From positions 62,001-126,000 of the forward strand of contig JAUXRX010000001.1 of NCBI GenBank assembly GCA_030681645.1: 64,000 nucleotides of DNA, written 5' to 3'. The position numbers were made by a program, and so were the translations under genes. Of the stretch, positions 8,192-16,786 are shown in pieces; within the stretch, counting starts at the first letter, position 1, and the number at the start of each line of letters is the position of its first letter. The notes below the pieces were generated by a model. It was given only the letters and a program-made list of their open reading frames with translations, made no database searches and was not told the DNA's origin. This DNA comes from Archangium sp. GTDB taxonomy: Bacteria; Myxococcota; Myxococcia; Myxococcales; Myxococcaceae.

Positions 8192-10651
8192 CTACGCCTT
8201 CACCTTCTTCATCTCGGGATCGTAGAGCGGCTTGATCGACGGCAGCGCGGGGTAGCGCTTGCCGTTGATCTCCAGCTCCCAGGTGCCGGCGTCGAGGTAC
8301 TTCTGATCGACCACCTCGTCGCCGCCTTCGATCATCGCCAGGCCCACCGCGCCGCCGACGGTGAAGCCGTACGAGGCCGCGCGCACGTAGCCCACCGCCT
8401 TCCCATTCCGCCACACCGGCTCGGCGTGGAACATGAGCGGCGCGGGGTCCTTGCAGAGCACCTGCAGGATGCGGCGCTTGAGCGGTCCCTCGGCCTTCTT
8501 CTTCACCACCGCGTCCTTCCCGATGAAGCCGTCGGGCTTCTTCAGGTCGACCGCGAAGCCCAGGCCTGCCTCGAGCACCGAGTCGGTGTTGTCGATGTCG
8601 TGGCCGTAGTCGCGGTAGCCCTTCTCCATGCGCAGTGAGGCGAGCGCCTTCAAGCCCGCGTGGCGCAGGCCCAGGGGCTCACCGGCCTTCACCAGGCGGT
8701 CGTACACGTGCACCGCCTGCTCCGCGGGGATGTAGAGCTCGTAGCCGAGCTCGCCCAGGTACGTGATGCGCACGCAGGTGACGCGCGCGAAGCCGATGTC
8801 CAGCTCGGTCACCTGGCGGAAGGGGAACGCCTCGTTCGACAGGTCCACCGTGGTGACGGCCTGCATCAGCTCCCGCGAGCGCGGTCCCTGGATGTTGATC
8901 TGCGCGTACGCCGAGGTGACATCGGAGCAGAACGCGTGGCCGGTCTCGAAGAGCCGCTTCATCTTCGTCTCGACGTGGCGGTGCGCGGTGTCGCTGGCCA
9001 CCACGAAGTAGTGGCGATCGTCGAACTTCGTCACCGTGAGATCGGCCTCGAGCGTGCCGCCCTCGTTGAGCCACTGCGTGTAGGTGATGCGCCCGGGCTC
9101 GGCGTCGACGTTGTTCGCGCTGAGCTGGTTGAGCAACCGGCCCGCGTCGCGGCCCTCGACGCGGAACTTCGACATGAACGACATGTCCATGAGGATGACG
9201 CCCTCGCGCGTGGCGCGGTGCTCGGCTTCCCAGTTCTGGTACCAGTGCTGCCGGCCGAAGCTCAAAGGCCCCGGGTCCGGCGTCTGGCCCTTGCCCGCGT
9301 ACCAGTCGGCGCCTTCCCAGCCGCTGACGTCCTTGAAGTACGCGCCCTGGCCCACCAGCCGCTCGTGAATGGCCGAGCGCTTCGCGTCGCGCGCGGTGGT
9401 CATCGAGCGCGTGGGGTAGTGGCACTGGTACACCATGCCCAGCGACTCCACGGTGCGGGTGCGGCGGTACTCGGGGTTGCTCTGGTACTTGTGCAGGCGG
9501 TCGATGTTCATGCCCGTCACGTCGACGTCGGGCCGGCCGTGCATGATCCAGTGCGCCATCACCTTGCCCATGCCGCCACCGGTGAGGATGCCGATGGAGT
9601 TGAGCCCCGCGGCCACGAAGTAGTTCTTCACCTCGGGCGCTTCGCCCACCACGGGCCGGAGATCAGGCGTGAAGCTCTCGGGGCCGCAGAAGAACTTCTT
9701 GAGGCCCGCTTCCTGCGAGACGGGCACGCGCTTCATCGCCTTCTCGAGGTACGGCGTCATGCGATCCCAGTCGGGGGGAATCTCTCCGAAGCTGAAGTCT
9801 TCGGGCACGCCGCCGACCTTCCACGGCGCGCACACCGGCTCGAACATGCCCACCATGAGCCCGCCGCCCTCTTCGCGGAAGTAGCCGTACGAGCCCGGGT
9901 CCTCGAGCACCGGCCAGTCGCGGCTGATGCCCGGAATCTTCTCGGTGATCAGGTAGTAGTGCTCGGCCGACTGCAGCGGAATGTTCACGCCGTTCTTCTC
10001 GCCGAGCTGCCGCGCCCACATGCCGGCGCAGTTGACGACGTACTCGCAGCCGATGGTGCCGAACGGCGTGTCGACGCCGGTCACCGCGCCCTGCTTCGTC
10101 ACCACGCCCAACGCGGGCACGCCTTCGAGAATGGTGGCGCCCTGCAGGCGCGCGCCCTTGCCCAGGGCCATGGTGACGTCGACGGGATCCACCCGGCCGT
10201 CCTTCGCCACGTAGAAGCCCGCGAGCACGTCGTCGACGTTCGCGATGGGGAAGAGCTCCTTCACCTGCTTCGGGCTGATCTCCTGCACGTCGATGCCGCA
10301 GTAGCGGTTGAACGCCGAGACGCGGCGGTATTCCTCGAGGCGATCCACGTCGGCCGCGACCTCGATGAAGCCGCAGGGCTTGAAGCCGGTGGCCTGGCCC
10401 GTCTCCGCCTCGAGACGCGCGTAGAGGCCGGCGGTGTACTTGCGCATCTCGGTCGACGTCTCGGAGGTCGAGCCGAAGGTGACCATCAACCCGGCCGCGT
10501 GCCAGGTGGTGCCCGAGGTGAGCTTGTCGCGCTCGAGCAGCACCACGTCTTTCCAGCCCGCGTGGGCCAGGTGGTAGGCGACGGAGGTGCCGATGATTCC
10601 TCCGCCGATGACGACGACACGCGCATGCTTCGGGACGACGGGCTGAGACAT
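8192..10651 (-). CDS. FAD-dependent dimethylglycine/sarcosine dehydrogenase-family protein
   Basis: 819 residues, the usual length for the family. The N-terminus has the Rossmann FAD motif GGGIIG (residues 16-21) and then TSGTTWHAAG, whose His51 matches the residue that carries covalent FAD in dimethylglycine dehydrogenase. The C-terminal half, from about residue 430, is a GcvT/aminomethyltransferase-like domain that in homologues binds tetrahydrofolate and accepts the one-carbon unit. The likely reaction is oxidative N-demethylation of dimethylglycine, sarcosine or a related N-methylamine; the substrate cannot be fixed from sequence. It is transcribed downstream of the cupin gene with 47 bases between them, so a two-gene operon is likely. 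Confidence 0.88.
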   Translation of the reverse strand: MSQPVVPKHARVVVIGGGIIGTSVAYHLAHAGWKDVVLLERDKLTSGTTWHAAGLMVTFGSTSETSTEMRKYTAGLYARLEAETGQATGFKPCGFIEVAADVDRLEEYRRVSAFNRYCGIDVQEISPKQVKELFPIANVDDVLAGFYVAKDGRVDPVDVTMALGKGARLQGATILEGVPALGVVTKQGAVTGVDTPFGTIGCEYVVNCAGMWARQLGEKNGVNIPLQSAEHYYLITEKIPGISRDWPVLEDPGSYGYFREEGGGLMVGMFEPVCAPWKVGGVPEDFSFGEIPPDWDRMTPYLEKAMKRVPVSQEAGLKKFFCGPESFTPDLRPVVGEAPEVKNYFVAAGLNSIGILTGGGMGKVMAHWIMHGRPDVDVTGMNIDRLHKYQSNPEYRRTRTVESLGMVYQCHYPTRSMTTARDAKRSAIHERLVGQGAYFKDVSGWEGADWYAGKGQTPDPGPLSFGRQHWYQNWEAEHRATREGVILMDMSFMSKFRVEGRDAGRLLNQLSANNVDAEPGRITYTQWLNEGGTLEADLTVTKFDDRHYFVVASDTAHRHVETKMKRLFETGHAFCSDVTSAYAQINIQGPRSRELMQAVTTVDLSNEAFPFRQVTELDIGFARVTCVRITYLGELGYELYIPAEQAVHVYDRLVKAGEPLGLRHAGLKALASLRMEKGYRDYGHDIDNTDSVLEAGLGFAVDLKKPDGFIGKDAVVKKKAEGPLKRRILQVLCKDPAPLMFHAEPVWRNGKAVGYVRAASYGFTVGGAVGLAMIEGGDEVVDQKYLDAGTWELEINGKRYPALPSIKPLYDPEMKKVKA

Positions 10652-10698
10652 AGGGCGCGGAATCTACGCCGGGCGCCCGCGTGCCGCTCACTTCTTGA

Positions 10699-11031
10699 TC
10701 AGTCCACGATGAAGAGCTTCGCGCCGGTGGCAGTGGACGAGCGGTGCGCCGCGTCGCCGGAGTCGCTCACCGTGTAGCTCATGCCCGGCTTGAGCTTGAA
10801 GGTGCGGCCGTCGCGCAGCTCGGTGTCGAGCTCGCCTTCGAGCACGTAGAGCACGTGGCCGCGTTCGCACCAGTGATCAGCGAGGTAGCCGGGCGTGTAC
10901 TCGACGATGCGGATGCGCAGCGTGCCGATGGTGAAGGTGCGCCAGAAGGCGCTGCCGCGCTCGCCCGGGTGCTCGACGGGCGCGACGTTGGACCAGTCGG
11001 TCACGGTGAAGGGTGAGTCGGGGAGCTTCAT
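10699..11031 (-). CDS. DHCW-motif cupin-fold protein
   Basis: 110 residues starting MKLPDSPFTVTDW. It matches the DHCW-motif cupin family: EHPGERGSAFWRT, then the motif YLADHWCERGH (Asp-His-Trp-Cys order) with a metal-site His pair, then LEGELDTEL and a C-terminal HRSSTATGAKLFIVD. A single cupin barrel of this size probably binds a metal or small ligand. Its position directly upstream of the N-demethylase on the same strand suggests a shared regulon. The ATG is followed by a clean reading frame; the upstream region holds a family-B repeat. Confidence 0.85.
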   Translation of the reverse strand: MKLPDSPFTVTDWSNVAPVEHPGERGSAFWRTFTIGTLRIRIVEYTPGYLADHWCERGHVLYVLEGELDTELRDGRTFKLKPGMSYTVSDSGDAAHRSSTATGAKLFIVD

Positions 11032-11053
11032 TCCTGCAACACTTGCACAACTG

Positions 11054-11121
11054 CCCCTCACCCCGACCCTGTCTCTCCCTCGAGGCGCGAGTTCGCTCTC
11101 CCCGCCCGCGGGGAGAGGGAG
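11054..11121. repeat. Dispersed palindromic repeat, family B (long copy)
   Basis: CCCCTCACCCCGACCCTG plus a second arm pair CTCTCCCCGCCCGCGGGGAGAGGGAG. It lies in the divergent gap between the cupin and the next membrane protein, and its final GGGAG arm is 12 bases from the downstream ATG. Confidence 0.85.
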
Positions 11122-11133
11122 CAAGATTGACCC

Positions 11134-11679
11134 ATGCGCTGGATCGACTCGCCGCCCTGCCCCCCGATGGAGGTCGCTCACTCGTCGGACGAGCGCCTGG
11201 AAACGAAAGGCCCCAGCACCGGCACCCGCGTGGCCGGGGGCGCGACCGCCGCGTTCGGGGGCGTGTTCGCCGCCATGGGCCTGCGCTTCCTGCGCCTTCC
11301 GATTCCAGGTGCGTTCAAGCTCATTCCCCTCGCGTTCACCGCCATCGGAGCCACCGTCGCCGCCGTGGGCGCGTCGAGCGCGTTCTCGAGCTGCAGCGCC
11401 GAGGCGAAGCGCGGCGAAGGGCTCTTCCTCCGCTGGAAGCTGCCCACCCGCCCCGAGCGCACCGTGCACATCCGCCCCGTCGAGCTCGAAGCCCTCGAGG
11501 TCACCGAGCACGCGCACCACCGCAGCAACGAGTACGGCCCCGACGACGTGGTGATGGAATTCCAGCTCGTCGCCATCACCAAAGACGGCCGCGCCTTCCC
11601 CTTCGAGTCCTTCGGCACCCGCACCCAGGCCAACCTGCGGAAGGTGGCATTCGAGAAAATTCTGCTGAGCGCGAAGTAG
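11134..11679 (+). CDS. Hypothetical membrane protein
   Basis: 181 residues. Two adjacent hydrophobic segments at about residues 32-80 (ATAAFGGVFAAMGLRFLRL and LIPLAFTAIGATVAAVGAS) predict a membrane hairpin. A strand-rich cytosolic C-terminal half follows, with VHIRPVELEALEVTEHAHHRS and EFQLVAITKDGRAFPF. No catalytic motif is visible. The layout resembles another hypothetical protein at 22329-22883 (membrane hairpin, then a soluble domain). Function unknown. Confidence 0.7.
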   Translation: MRWIDSPPCPPMEVAHSSDERLETKGPSTGTRVAGGATAAFGGVFAAMGLRFLRLPIPGAFKLIPLAFTAIGATVAAVGASSAFSSCSAEAKRGEGLFLRWKLPTRPERTVHIRPVELEALEVTEHAHHRSNEYGPDDVVMEFQLVAITKDGRAFPFESFGTRTQANLRKVAFEKILLSAK

Positions 11680-11715
11680 GAAGCCCCCTCGGTCCAGCGC
11701 GTATACTCGCGCGCT

Positions 11716-13845
11716 GTGCGGGCACTCTTCGCGATGGGTCTCCTCGTGCTCCTGGGCTGTCCGCTGCCCGGCAACGTCCTCTATCGCTGCGACGAGAACG
11801 GCGGCTGCGCGGTCGAGGGCCTCACCTGCGCCGGCGACGGCTTCTGCCACCCCTCGGCCGAGGTGCTCGAAGACGGCGGGCTCGTCACCGATGGAGGCGA
11901 CTGCGTCCCCCGTGACCTCGCGGCGGCCTGCGCGGCCGTCGAGTGCGGCTTCGTCAACGACGGCTGCGGCGTCGAGCAGGACTGCCACCGCGACTGCCCC
12001 GCCCCGCAGGAGTGCGGCGTCAGGGAAGCCAACCGCTGCGCCGTCCCCTCGCTCTGCACGCCCGAGGGCTGGTGCTGGGAAAACCCGCTGCCGCAGGGCT
12101 TCACCATCGCCGCCTCGTTCCGCGTCGACGAGCGCCACACCTGGTTCGTCGGTGAGAACAGGCTCGTGCTCTTCTTCGACGGCGAGCGCTCGTACTTGCA
12201 GGACCCGCCCGCGCCGCCTGGCGTCGACCTGCTCGGCATTCACGGCACCTCGCCCGACGACGTCTTCGTGGTGGGCAACAGCGGCGTGATGCTGCACTTC
12301 GACGGCACCCGTTGGCAGCGCGAGGGCACGCTGTCGAACTTCACCAATCAGCTGCGCACCGTGTGGAGCTTCGGCGACGGCGGCGCGCTCGCCGCGGGCC
12401 CGGGTGGGCGCCTGCTCAGCCGCGCCGCGCTGGTCGACCCCTTCTCCCGGTGGACGCTCGAGACCTTCCCTTCCGTCGAGGAGATCCGCGACGTGTTCGC
12501 TGATTCGTCAGGGGGCGTGTACGCCGTCACCCGCCGCAACGAGCTCTTCACCCGGCCGCCCGGGAGCACCAGCAACTGGATCCAGCTCGACACCGTGCCG
12601 CTACAGGAGACGTGGGCCGGAATGGCGCGGGGCGACGGGCTCACCTTCGGCGGCGTCAACGCCAACCGCGCGAACCTGGTGCACCGCGACCCCGACGGCG
12701 GGTGGCGTCAGCTCACCGACGCCGGCTTCGCCACGCTCGAGTTCGCGCCCGGGGACGGCGGCGTCTTCGCGCTGAGCAACGGCAGCGACTTCGCCTGGCT
12801 CAGCGACACCGACGAGTACACCCGCTTCGTGGTGCAGCCGGGGCAATGGAACACCGGCGTGGCCCTGCCCGGCCCCCGGCTGCTGCTCTCCGGCATCGCG
12901 GGCGCGATGGCGGTGTCAGGGCTCGACGGCGGGCTCACCTGGCGCAGCACCGGCCGCGTGCAGCGCGGGCACTCGCTCAACGCGGTGTGCGGCTACGCGC
13001 CTGGCGCGATGTTCGCGGTGGGCGGCATCGACAACAACGCCGCCTGCGCCACCTGCAAGGTGCGCTGGCTCGAGCGGCAGGTCACCACCTCGGGCGTCTC
13101 GTGGACCTCGAAGGACTTCCAGCTCGGGAGCACCACGCAGCTGCTCGCCTGCTTCGCCGAAGATGCCGACCACGTCTGGTTCCCCGGCAACGACTCGAAG
13201 TTCGTGTACCTCGACGCGGGTCAGCCCTTCTACGGCGACTTCGGCGGCGGGCCCCTCTACGGGCAGTACTCCGGCGCCTGGGGCCATGCCGACGCGGGCT
13301 ATTTCTTCACGAGGCGCGAAGGGCGCGAGGTCACCACCTCGGCCGACGGCTTCACCGGCTTCGCGCAGCTCGACTCACTCGCGCCTGGCGGGCTGCGTTC
13401 GGTGTGGGGCTTCGGAAGTGACGACATCTTCGTCGCCGGACTCAACGGCGCGACCAGCCACTTCGACGGCGTGACGTGGACGCCTTCTTCAGCCGGCAGC
13501 ATCGACTTCGCCGCGGTGCACGGCGCGCGGCTTCCCGGCGGGGAACGGCGCTACGTGGCGGTTGGTTCAGCGGGCGCGTTGTTCTCGGTGGTCGGTGATG
13601 CGGGCGTGCTGACGCAGGTGAGCAACGCGGTCAGCTTCTCCGGCACGTGGGTGTCTTCGAGTGGCACCGCGTGGGCCGTGGGCAGAGCGGCGGATGGTGG
13701 CGCCTTCGTGATGAAGAGCGAGCCGGCGGGGCCGTGGGTGCTCGAGCCGCTCACCTCGCCGCGGCCGGTCACCGGGGTGTTCGGGTTCGACGAGACCATC
13801 TGGGTCACCGGCCCGCAGGGGATGGTCTTGCGGAAGGGGGAGTAG
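11716..13845 (+). CDS. Large secreted lipoprotein, probable beta-propeller
   Basis: 709 residues from a GTG start at 11716; the leader ends LLGC (Cys15), a good lipobox. A Cys-rich N-terminal stretch (CDENGGC, CVPRDLAAACAAVECG) leads to a marker RCAVPSLCTPEGWCWENPL. After that come many short blade-like repeats with S..DVFVVG, HFDG..W, and similar motifs (GTSPDDVFVVGNSG; GFGSDDIFVAGLNGATSHFDG), typical of WD/YVTN-like propellers. The same WCW marker and propeller layout occur in the lipoprotein at 17560. Ligand unknown. Confidence 0.8.
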   Translation: MRALFAMGLLVLLGCPLPGNVLYRCDENGGCAVEGLTCAGDGFCHPSAEVLEDGGLVTDGGDCVPRDLAAACAAVECGFVNDGCGVEQDCHRDCPAPQECGVREANRCAVPSLCTPEGWCWENPLPQGFTIAASFRVDERHTWFVGENRLVLFFDGERSYLQDPPAPPGVDLLGIHGTSPDDVFVVGNSGVMLHFDGTRWQREGTLSNFTNQLRTVWSFGDGGALAAGPGGRLLSRAALVDPFSRWTLETFPSVEEIRDVFADSSGGVYAVTRRNELFTRPPGSTSNWIQLDTVPLQETWAGMARGDGLTFGGVNANRANLVHRDPDGGWRQLTDAGFATLEFAPGDGGVFALSNGSDFAWLSDTDEYTRFVVQPGQWNTGVALPGPRLLLSGIAGAMAVSGLDGGLTWRSTGRVQRGHSLNAVCGYAPGAMFAVGGIDNNAACATCKVRWLERQVTTSGVSWTSKDFQLGSTTQLLACFAEDADHVWFPGNDSKFVYLDAGQPFYGDFGGGPLYGQYSGAWGHADAGYFFTRREGREVTTSADGFTGFAQLDSLAPGGLRSVWGFGSDDIFVAGLNGATSHFDGVTWTPSSAGSIDFAAVHGARLPGGERRYVAVGSAGALFSVVGDAGVLTQVSNAVSFSGTWVSSSGTAWAVGRAADGGAFVMKSEPAGPWVLEPLTSPRPVTGVFGFDETIWVTGPQGMVLRKGE

Positions 13846-13846
13846 C

Positions 13847-13902
13847 CCCCCTCGACTCCGCTCGGGGTGAACGGCTCCGCTCAGCCCGAGCGGAGTCGAG
13901 GG
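13847..13902. repeat. Family A repeat pair forming an 18-bp perfect hairpin
   Basis: CCCTCGACTCCGCTCGGG at 13849-13866 is answered by its exact reverse complement at 13885-13902 across an 18-base loop. It sits between two convergent genes (ends at 13845 and 13909), so a bidirectional transcript-end or barrier role is possible. No T-run is present on either side. Confidence 0.9.
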
Positions 13903-13908
13903 CGGTCT

Positions 13909-15330
13909 TCAGCGCGTCCAGTGAATCGGATCGCCGTGCCGCTGCTTCGCCTCGAGGAACACCTTCTCCACGTGCCGCACCGCCGCGTCTTCGCGCAGCC
14001 GGAACTGTTCCCGGTACTCGGCCGCCTTCGTGAACACCTTGTGTGACGAGCCGGGCTGCTCGGAGTCCACCGCCAGCGCGTCGTGATCAGGCAGGCAGCG
14101 GCGCCGCTCCAGCTCGGCGGGCTTCTTCAGCTCCTTCGGGTACGTGGTGTACCAACGCCACCACTGCCCCGAGATGAGCTCGCCCTTCCATTTGCCCTCG
14201 GCGGTGTCGACGTCGTGCGAACACCCCGGCCGCTCCCCCCACTGCGAGAAGTCCCAGTCGAGGTGCGAGAGGTCGGTGCTCGCGTACAGCGGCAGCTTCC
14301 CCTGCGTCGGGGTGTTCACCGACGGGTGCGCCCACATCGAGTGTGAATAGAAGTCACAGATGGCGTGCACCGCGTGCGCGAAGCCGATCAGGTCGGGCTT
14401 CTCGAGCTTCTTCTCCACGCGCGCCCAGCCCGCGTCGATGTAGCCGAAGTCGAAGTGCGCCCGGGGGTCGTAGCTGAGCACGTTGGCGTCGGCCCAGAAG
14501 CTGGCGTCCTTGATGATCTGCAGGCTGTGCGTGTCGATGCGCCCACGCATCGCCAGGTCGTAGACGCTGTTGTGCACGTCGGTGGCGAAGCCGGGGTCGA
14601 ACTGCTTCCAGAACCGGGTGCGGTCCTCGAGGTAGTCGCCCAGCGCCTTGTATTGCTCCCCGTGCGGCGAGCGCACCCGCCAGAGGTGGTAGCGATTGAA
14701 GACCACGAAGGGCACGTACTCGACCTGCGTGCGCGGCCGTTCCCTGCGCTCGAGCGACTTCGTCCTGCGGCTGCGGCGCTCGAAGGTGAGCGGCTCGAGG
14801 ATCTGCCAGACCCCGCCCTCGTCCAGGTACATCACCCACGCGTGGTGGTGCTTCACCGCCCCCCGGCCCCGGGTGTGCTCGACGAGGTAGCCCATCGCCA
14901 CGCGCACGCACGACGGCGAGATGCCGGTGGCCTCGAGCAGCGCCGCGGTGAGGATCGCCAGGTCTTCACAATCGCCGCCGCCGTTGGCGAGCGTCTCGGC
15001 AGGGAACATCCAGTCGCGCGCGGCCCGGCCCGTGCGCTCGTACTCGAGGCTGGCCACCCACTCGCGCACACAGCGGGCGCGGAAGTCGTAGTGCCCCGGG
15101 CCGCTCACCGCGAAGCGTCGCGCCTCGGCGTCGGAATGTTTGCGCATGAACGCCCGCACCGCCCGGCCCACCACCGCGTCGCCCTCGATGCTGAGGTACT
15201 CGCGGATGTCGATGTCGAAGGGGCCGCCCCCGGGCACGCGGCGCGCGGCCGGCACCACCGAGGAGAAGATGTCGTCACCCGCCCAGCGCCACTTCTGCCA
15301 CGGCCGCACCGCAGTCGATTGGAAGCACAT
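13909..15330 (-). CDS. Transglutaminase-like protein with HxxxDFxxH domain
   Basis: 473 residues. The first half has a transglutaminase-type core with GGGDCEDL (Cys about residue 120), a KHHHAWVMY block and an EPLTFE acid, a plausible Cys-His-Asp/Glu triad. The second half contains HAICDFYSHSMW, which resembles the zinc phospholipase C / Het-C-like HxxxDxxSH motif. No signal peptide is visible. The fusion of these two parts is not one I recognise as named. It follows the LURP-one gene by 3 bases, so the two are co-transcribed. Substrate unknown. Confidence 0.75.
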   Translation of the reverse strand: MCFQSTAVRPWQKWRWAGDDIFSSVVPAARRVPGGGPFDIDIREYLSIEGDAVVGRAVRAFMRKHSDAEARRFAVSGPGHYDFRARCVREWVASLEYERTGRAARDWMFPAETLANGGGDCEDLAILTAALLEATGISPSCVRVAMGYLVEHTRGRGAVKHHHAWVMYLDEGGVWQILEPLTFERRSRRTKSLERRERPRTQVEYVPFVVFNRYHLWRVRSPHGEQYKALGDYLEDRTRFWKQFDPGFATDVHNSVYDLAMRGRIDTHSLQIIKDASFWADANVLSYDPRAHFDFGYIDAGWARVEKKLEKPDLIGFAHAVHAICDFYSHSMWAHPSVNTPTQGKLPLYASTDLSHLDWDFSQWGERPGCSHDVDTAEGKWKGELISGQWWRWYTTYPKELKKPAELERRRCLPDHDALAVDSEQPGSSHKVFTKAAEYREQFRLREDAAVRHVEKVFLEAKQRHGDPIHWTR

Positions 15331-15333
15331 GGC

Positions 15334-15852
15334 TCAGCTCACCTGCGCCTTCGGCTTGGCCTTCTTCGAGGCGTCGGCGTGGCAGATCATGTCGATGATC
15401 ACCGTGCTGGCGAGGATGAGCACCGGGTCTTCCCCCGCCTCGACCTCCACCCCGTAGGTGTCGGTGAACGAGAACCAGCGCTTCGACACGGTGGCCACCG
15501 TGCGGCTGCCGCGGGTGAAGGTGTATTCGTGGTCGAGCAGGCTGCCCTGCGCCTCGAGGTCGTCGGGCCCGGGCACGTCGACGGTGAAGCCGCAGCGGAA
15601 GAGGTTGATCAGGTCCTTCTTCACCACCGCCACGCACTCGCCGTCCCGCAGGATCTCGTACGAGGGCGTCAGCGCGATCAGCCGCTCGCGGATGAAGGCG
15701 AGCTCCTTGCCCTGCAGGTCCTCGAACGCGAGCTTCTCGCGCAAGAGCGTGAAGGCCCGGCCGTCCACCTGGAAGACCGCGTTGCCGGCGTCGTCCTTGA
15801 TGGTGAAGTCGTCGCCGAACGAGAAGAGCTTCTGCTTGAGCAGGTAGCGCAT
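15334..15852 (-). CDS. LURP-one-related (YxjI-like) protein
   Basis: 172 residues. It follows the LURP-one/Tubby-like C-terminal pattern: MRYLLKQKLFSFGDDFTIKD at the start, a VDGRAFTLLREKL strand set, then EILRDGECVAVVKKD and a closing helix IIDMICHAD. Small stand-alone members of this family occur in bacteria (YxjI); in eukaryotes the fold binds phospholipids. It is the first gene of a two-gene operon with the transglutaminase fusion. No experimental role can be inferred from sequence. Confidence 0.8.
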   Translation of the reverse strand: MRYLLKQKLFSFGDDFTIKDDAGNAVFQVDGRAFTLLREKLAFEDLQGKELAFIRERLIALTPSYEILRDGECVAVVKKDLINLFRCGFTVDVPGPDDLEAQGSLLDHEYTFTRGSRTVATVSKRWFSFTDTYGVEVEAGEDPVLILASTVIIDMICHADASKKAKPKAQVS

Positions 15853-15875
15853 GGCCTGATTCTAGCTCAGGCCGG

Positions 15876-15918
15876 CCCCTCACCCCGGCCCTCTCCCCGC
15901 TTCGCAGGGAGAGGGAGG
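15876..15918. repeat. Dispersed palindromic repeat, family B
   Basis: CCCCTCACCCCGGCCCTCTC, then a loop TTCGC and GGGAGAGGGAGG. It lies between the stop of phenylalanine hydroxylase and the start of the LURP-one gene. Confidence 0.85.
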
Positions 15919-15919
15919 C

Positions 15920-16654
15920 TCAGGCGCGGATGCAGGCCTCGAGCTTCGGGAAGGACATGTAGAGCTGCTCGACCGAGTCGAGCAGGAACAGCCGCGGCTG
16001 CATCTGGTCGATGCGGAACTCCTGCGCGCAGATGGTCTCGACGTCGAAGGGCACCACCTCGGGCTGGTCAGACAACGCGTAGCTGCACTCGCCCACGCTC
16101 GAGGCGATGCCCGCGCCGAAGATGCGGCGGCCCTGCGCGGTCTGCACCAGGCCGAACTCGTTGGTGAACCAGAAGTACCGCTCGAGCTTGCGCAGCCGGG
16201 GGGCGTCGTCGAGGAACTGGCAGGCGAGCTCGCCGTAGCGCTGGCAGTAGTCCGCGTACGCCTCGTCGGCGTGGAAGGGAATGTGGCCGTACAGGTCGTG
16301 CACCACGTCGGGGGCGGGCGTATAGTTGAGGTCCTTCCGGTCGCGCACGAAGTAGCCGATGGGGAACTTCCGGTCTCGCAGCAGACGGTAGAAGCCGGCC
16401 CCGTCCTCGAGGCCCTTCACGAACACGCCCCGCCAACCGGTCAGGAAGGTGAGCTTCGCGTTCACCTCGTCGAGCGCGGGAATGCGGTCGGTGTCGAGCC
16501 CCAGCGCGTGCAGCCCACGCATGAACATCGGCACCAGCTGCGATTCCCGGTGCTTGCGGTGAATGCCGGTGATGGCGGCCCACGTGCCGTGGTCCTCCTC
16601 GGAGAAGGCCTGCGGGGGCATGGCCATCGGGGTGGGGGCGACACACTGGAGCAT
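15920..16654 (-). CDS. phhA: Phenylalanine 4-monooxygenase
   Basis: 244 residues from the ATG at 16654. It is a bacterial, pterin-dependent aromatic amino acid hydroxylase that converts phenylalanine to tyrosine. The ferrous-iron ligands are all present: His119 and His124 in VVHDLYGHIPFH, and Glu166 in FTNEFG. The conserved VVPFD near residue 201 and a C-terminal helix also fit. Length is near the usual 260-300 for short bacterial forms without a regulatory domain. The next codons upstream (MLQCVAPTPM) are the likely start. It is divergent from the gene at 16787 across a possible operator at 16692. Confidence 0.92.
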   Translation of the reverse strand: MLQCVAPTPMAMPPQAFSEEDHGTWAAITGIHRKHRESQLVPMFMRGLHALGLDTDRIPALDEVNAKLTFLTGWRGVFVKGLEDGAGFYRLLRDRKFPIGYFVRDRKDLNYTPAPDVVHDLYGHIPFHADEAYADYCQRYGELACQFLDDAPRLRKLERYFWFTNEFGLVQTAQGRRIFGAGIASSVGECSYALSDQPEVVPFDVETICAQEFRIDQMQPRLFLLDSVEQLYMSFPKLEACIRA

Positions 16655-16691
16655 GGGCCAAAGGTAAGAGCCGCCCCCTCGAATCGATAGT

Positions 16692-16715
16692 GACAAAGAG
16701 GCATCAGTCTTTGTC
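16692..16715. promoter_or_regulatory. Inverted repeat, candidate operator
   Basis: GACAAAGA, an 8-base spacer and TCTTTGTC form a perfect 8-bp dyad between the divergent phhA and envelope-protein genes, 38 bases upstream of the phhA ATG. Position and symmetry fit a transcription-factor site. No matching copy was noticed elsewhere in the window. Confidence 0.45.
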
Positions 16716-16786
16716 GAGAGGACTGACACTTCTGGCTGACATGCGTTCAGCTTCCCGTCCAAGACAAGCGGTTGCAGGTGGCTAGA

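Noticed and set aside
8660..10777. 705-codon plus-strand frame opposite the demethylase-family gene
   Set aside because: It is a GC-driven shadow of the minus-strand gene, is rich in Ala/Arg/His/Val without motifs, and has no leader or ribosome-binding site.
13847..13902. Intrinsic terminator
   Set aside because: The hairpin is strong and well placed but no T-run follows on either strand, so I list it as a repeat with a possible transcript-end role.
14365..16167. 600-codon plus-strand frame
   Set aside because: Shadow of the transglutaminase and LURP-one genes, with no start signal and no domain.
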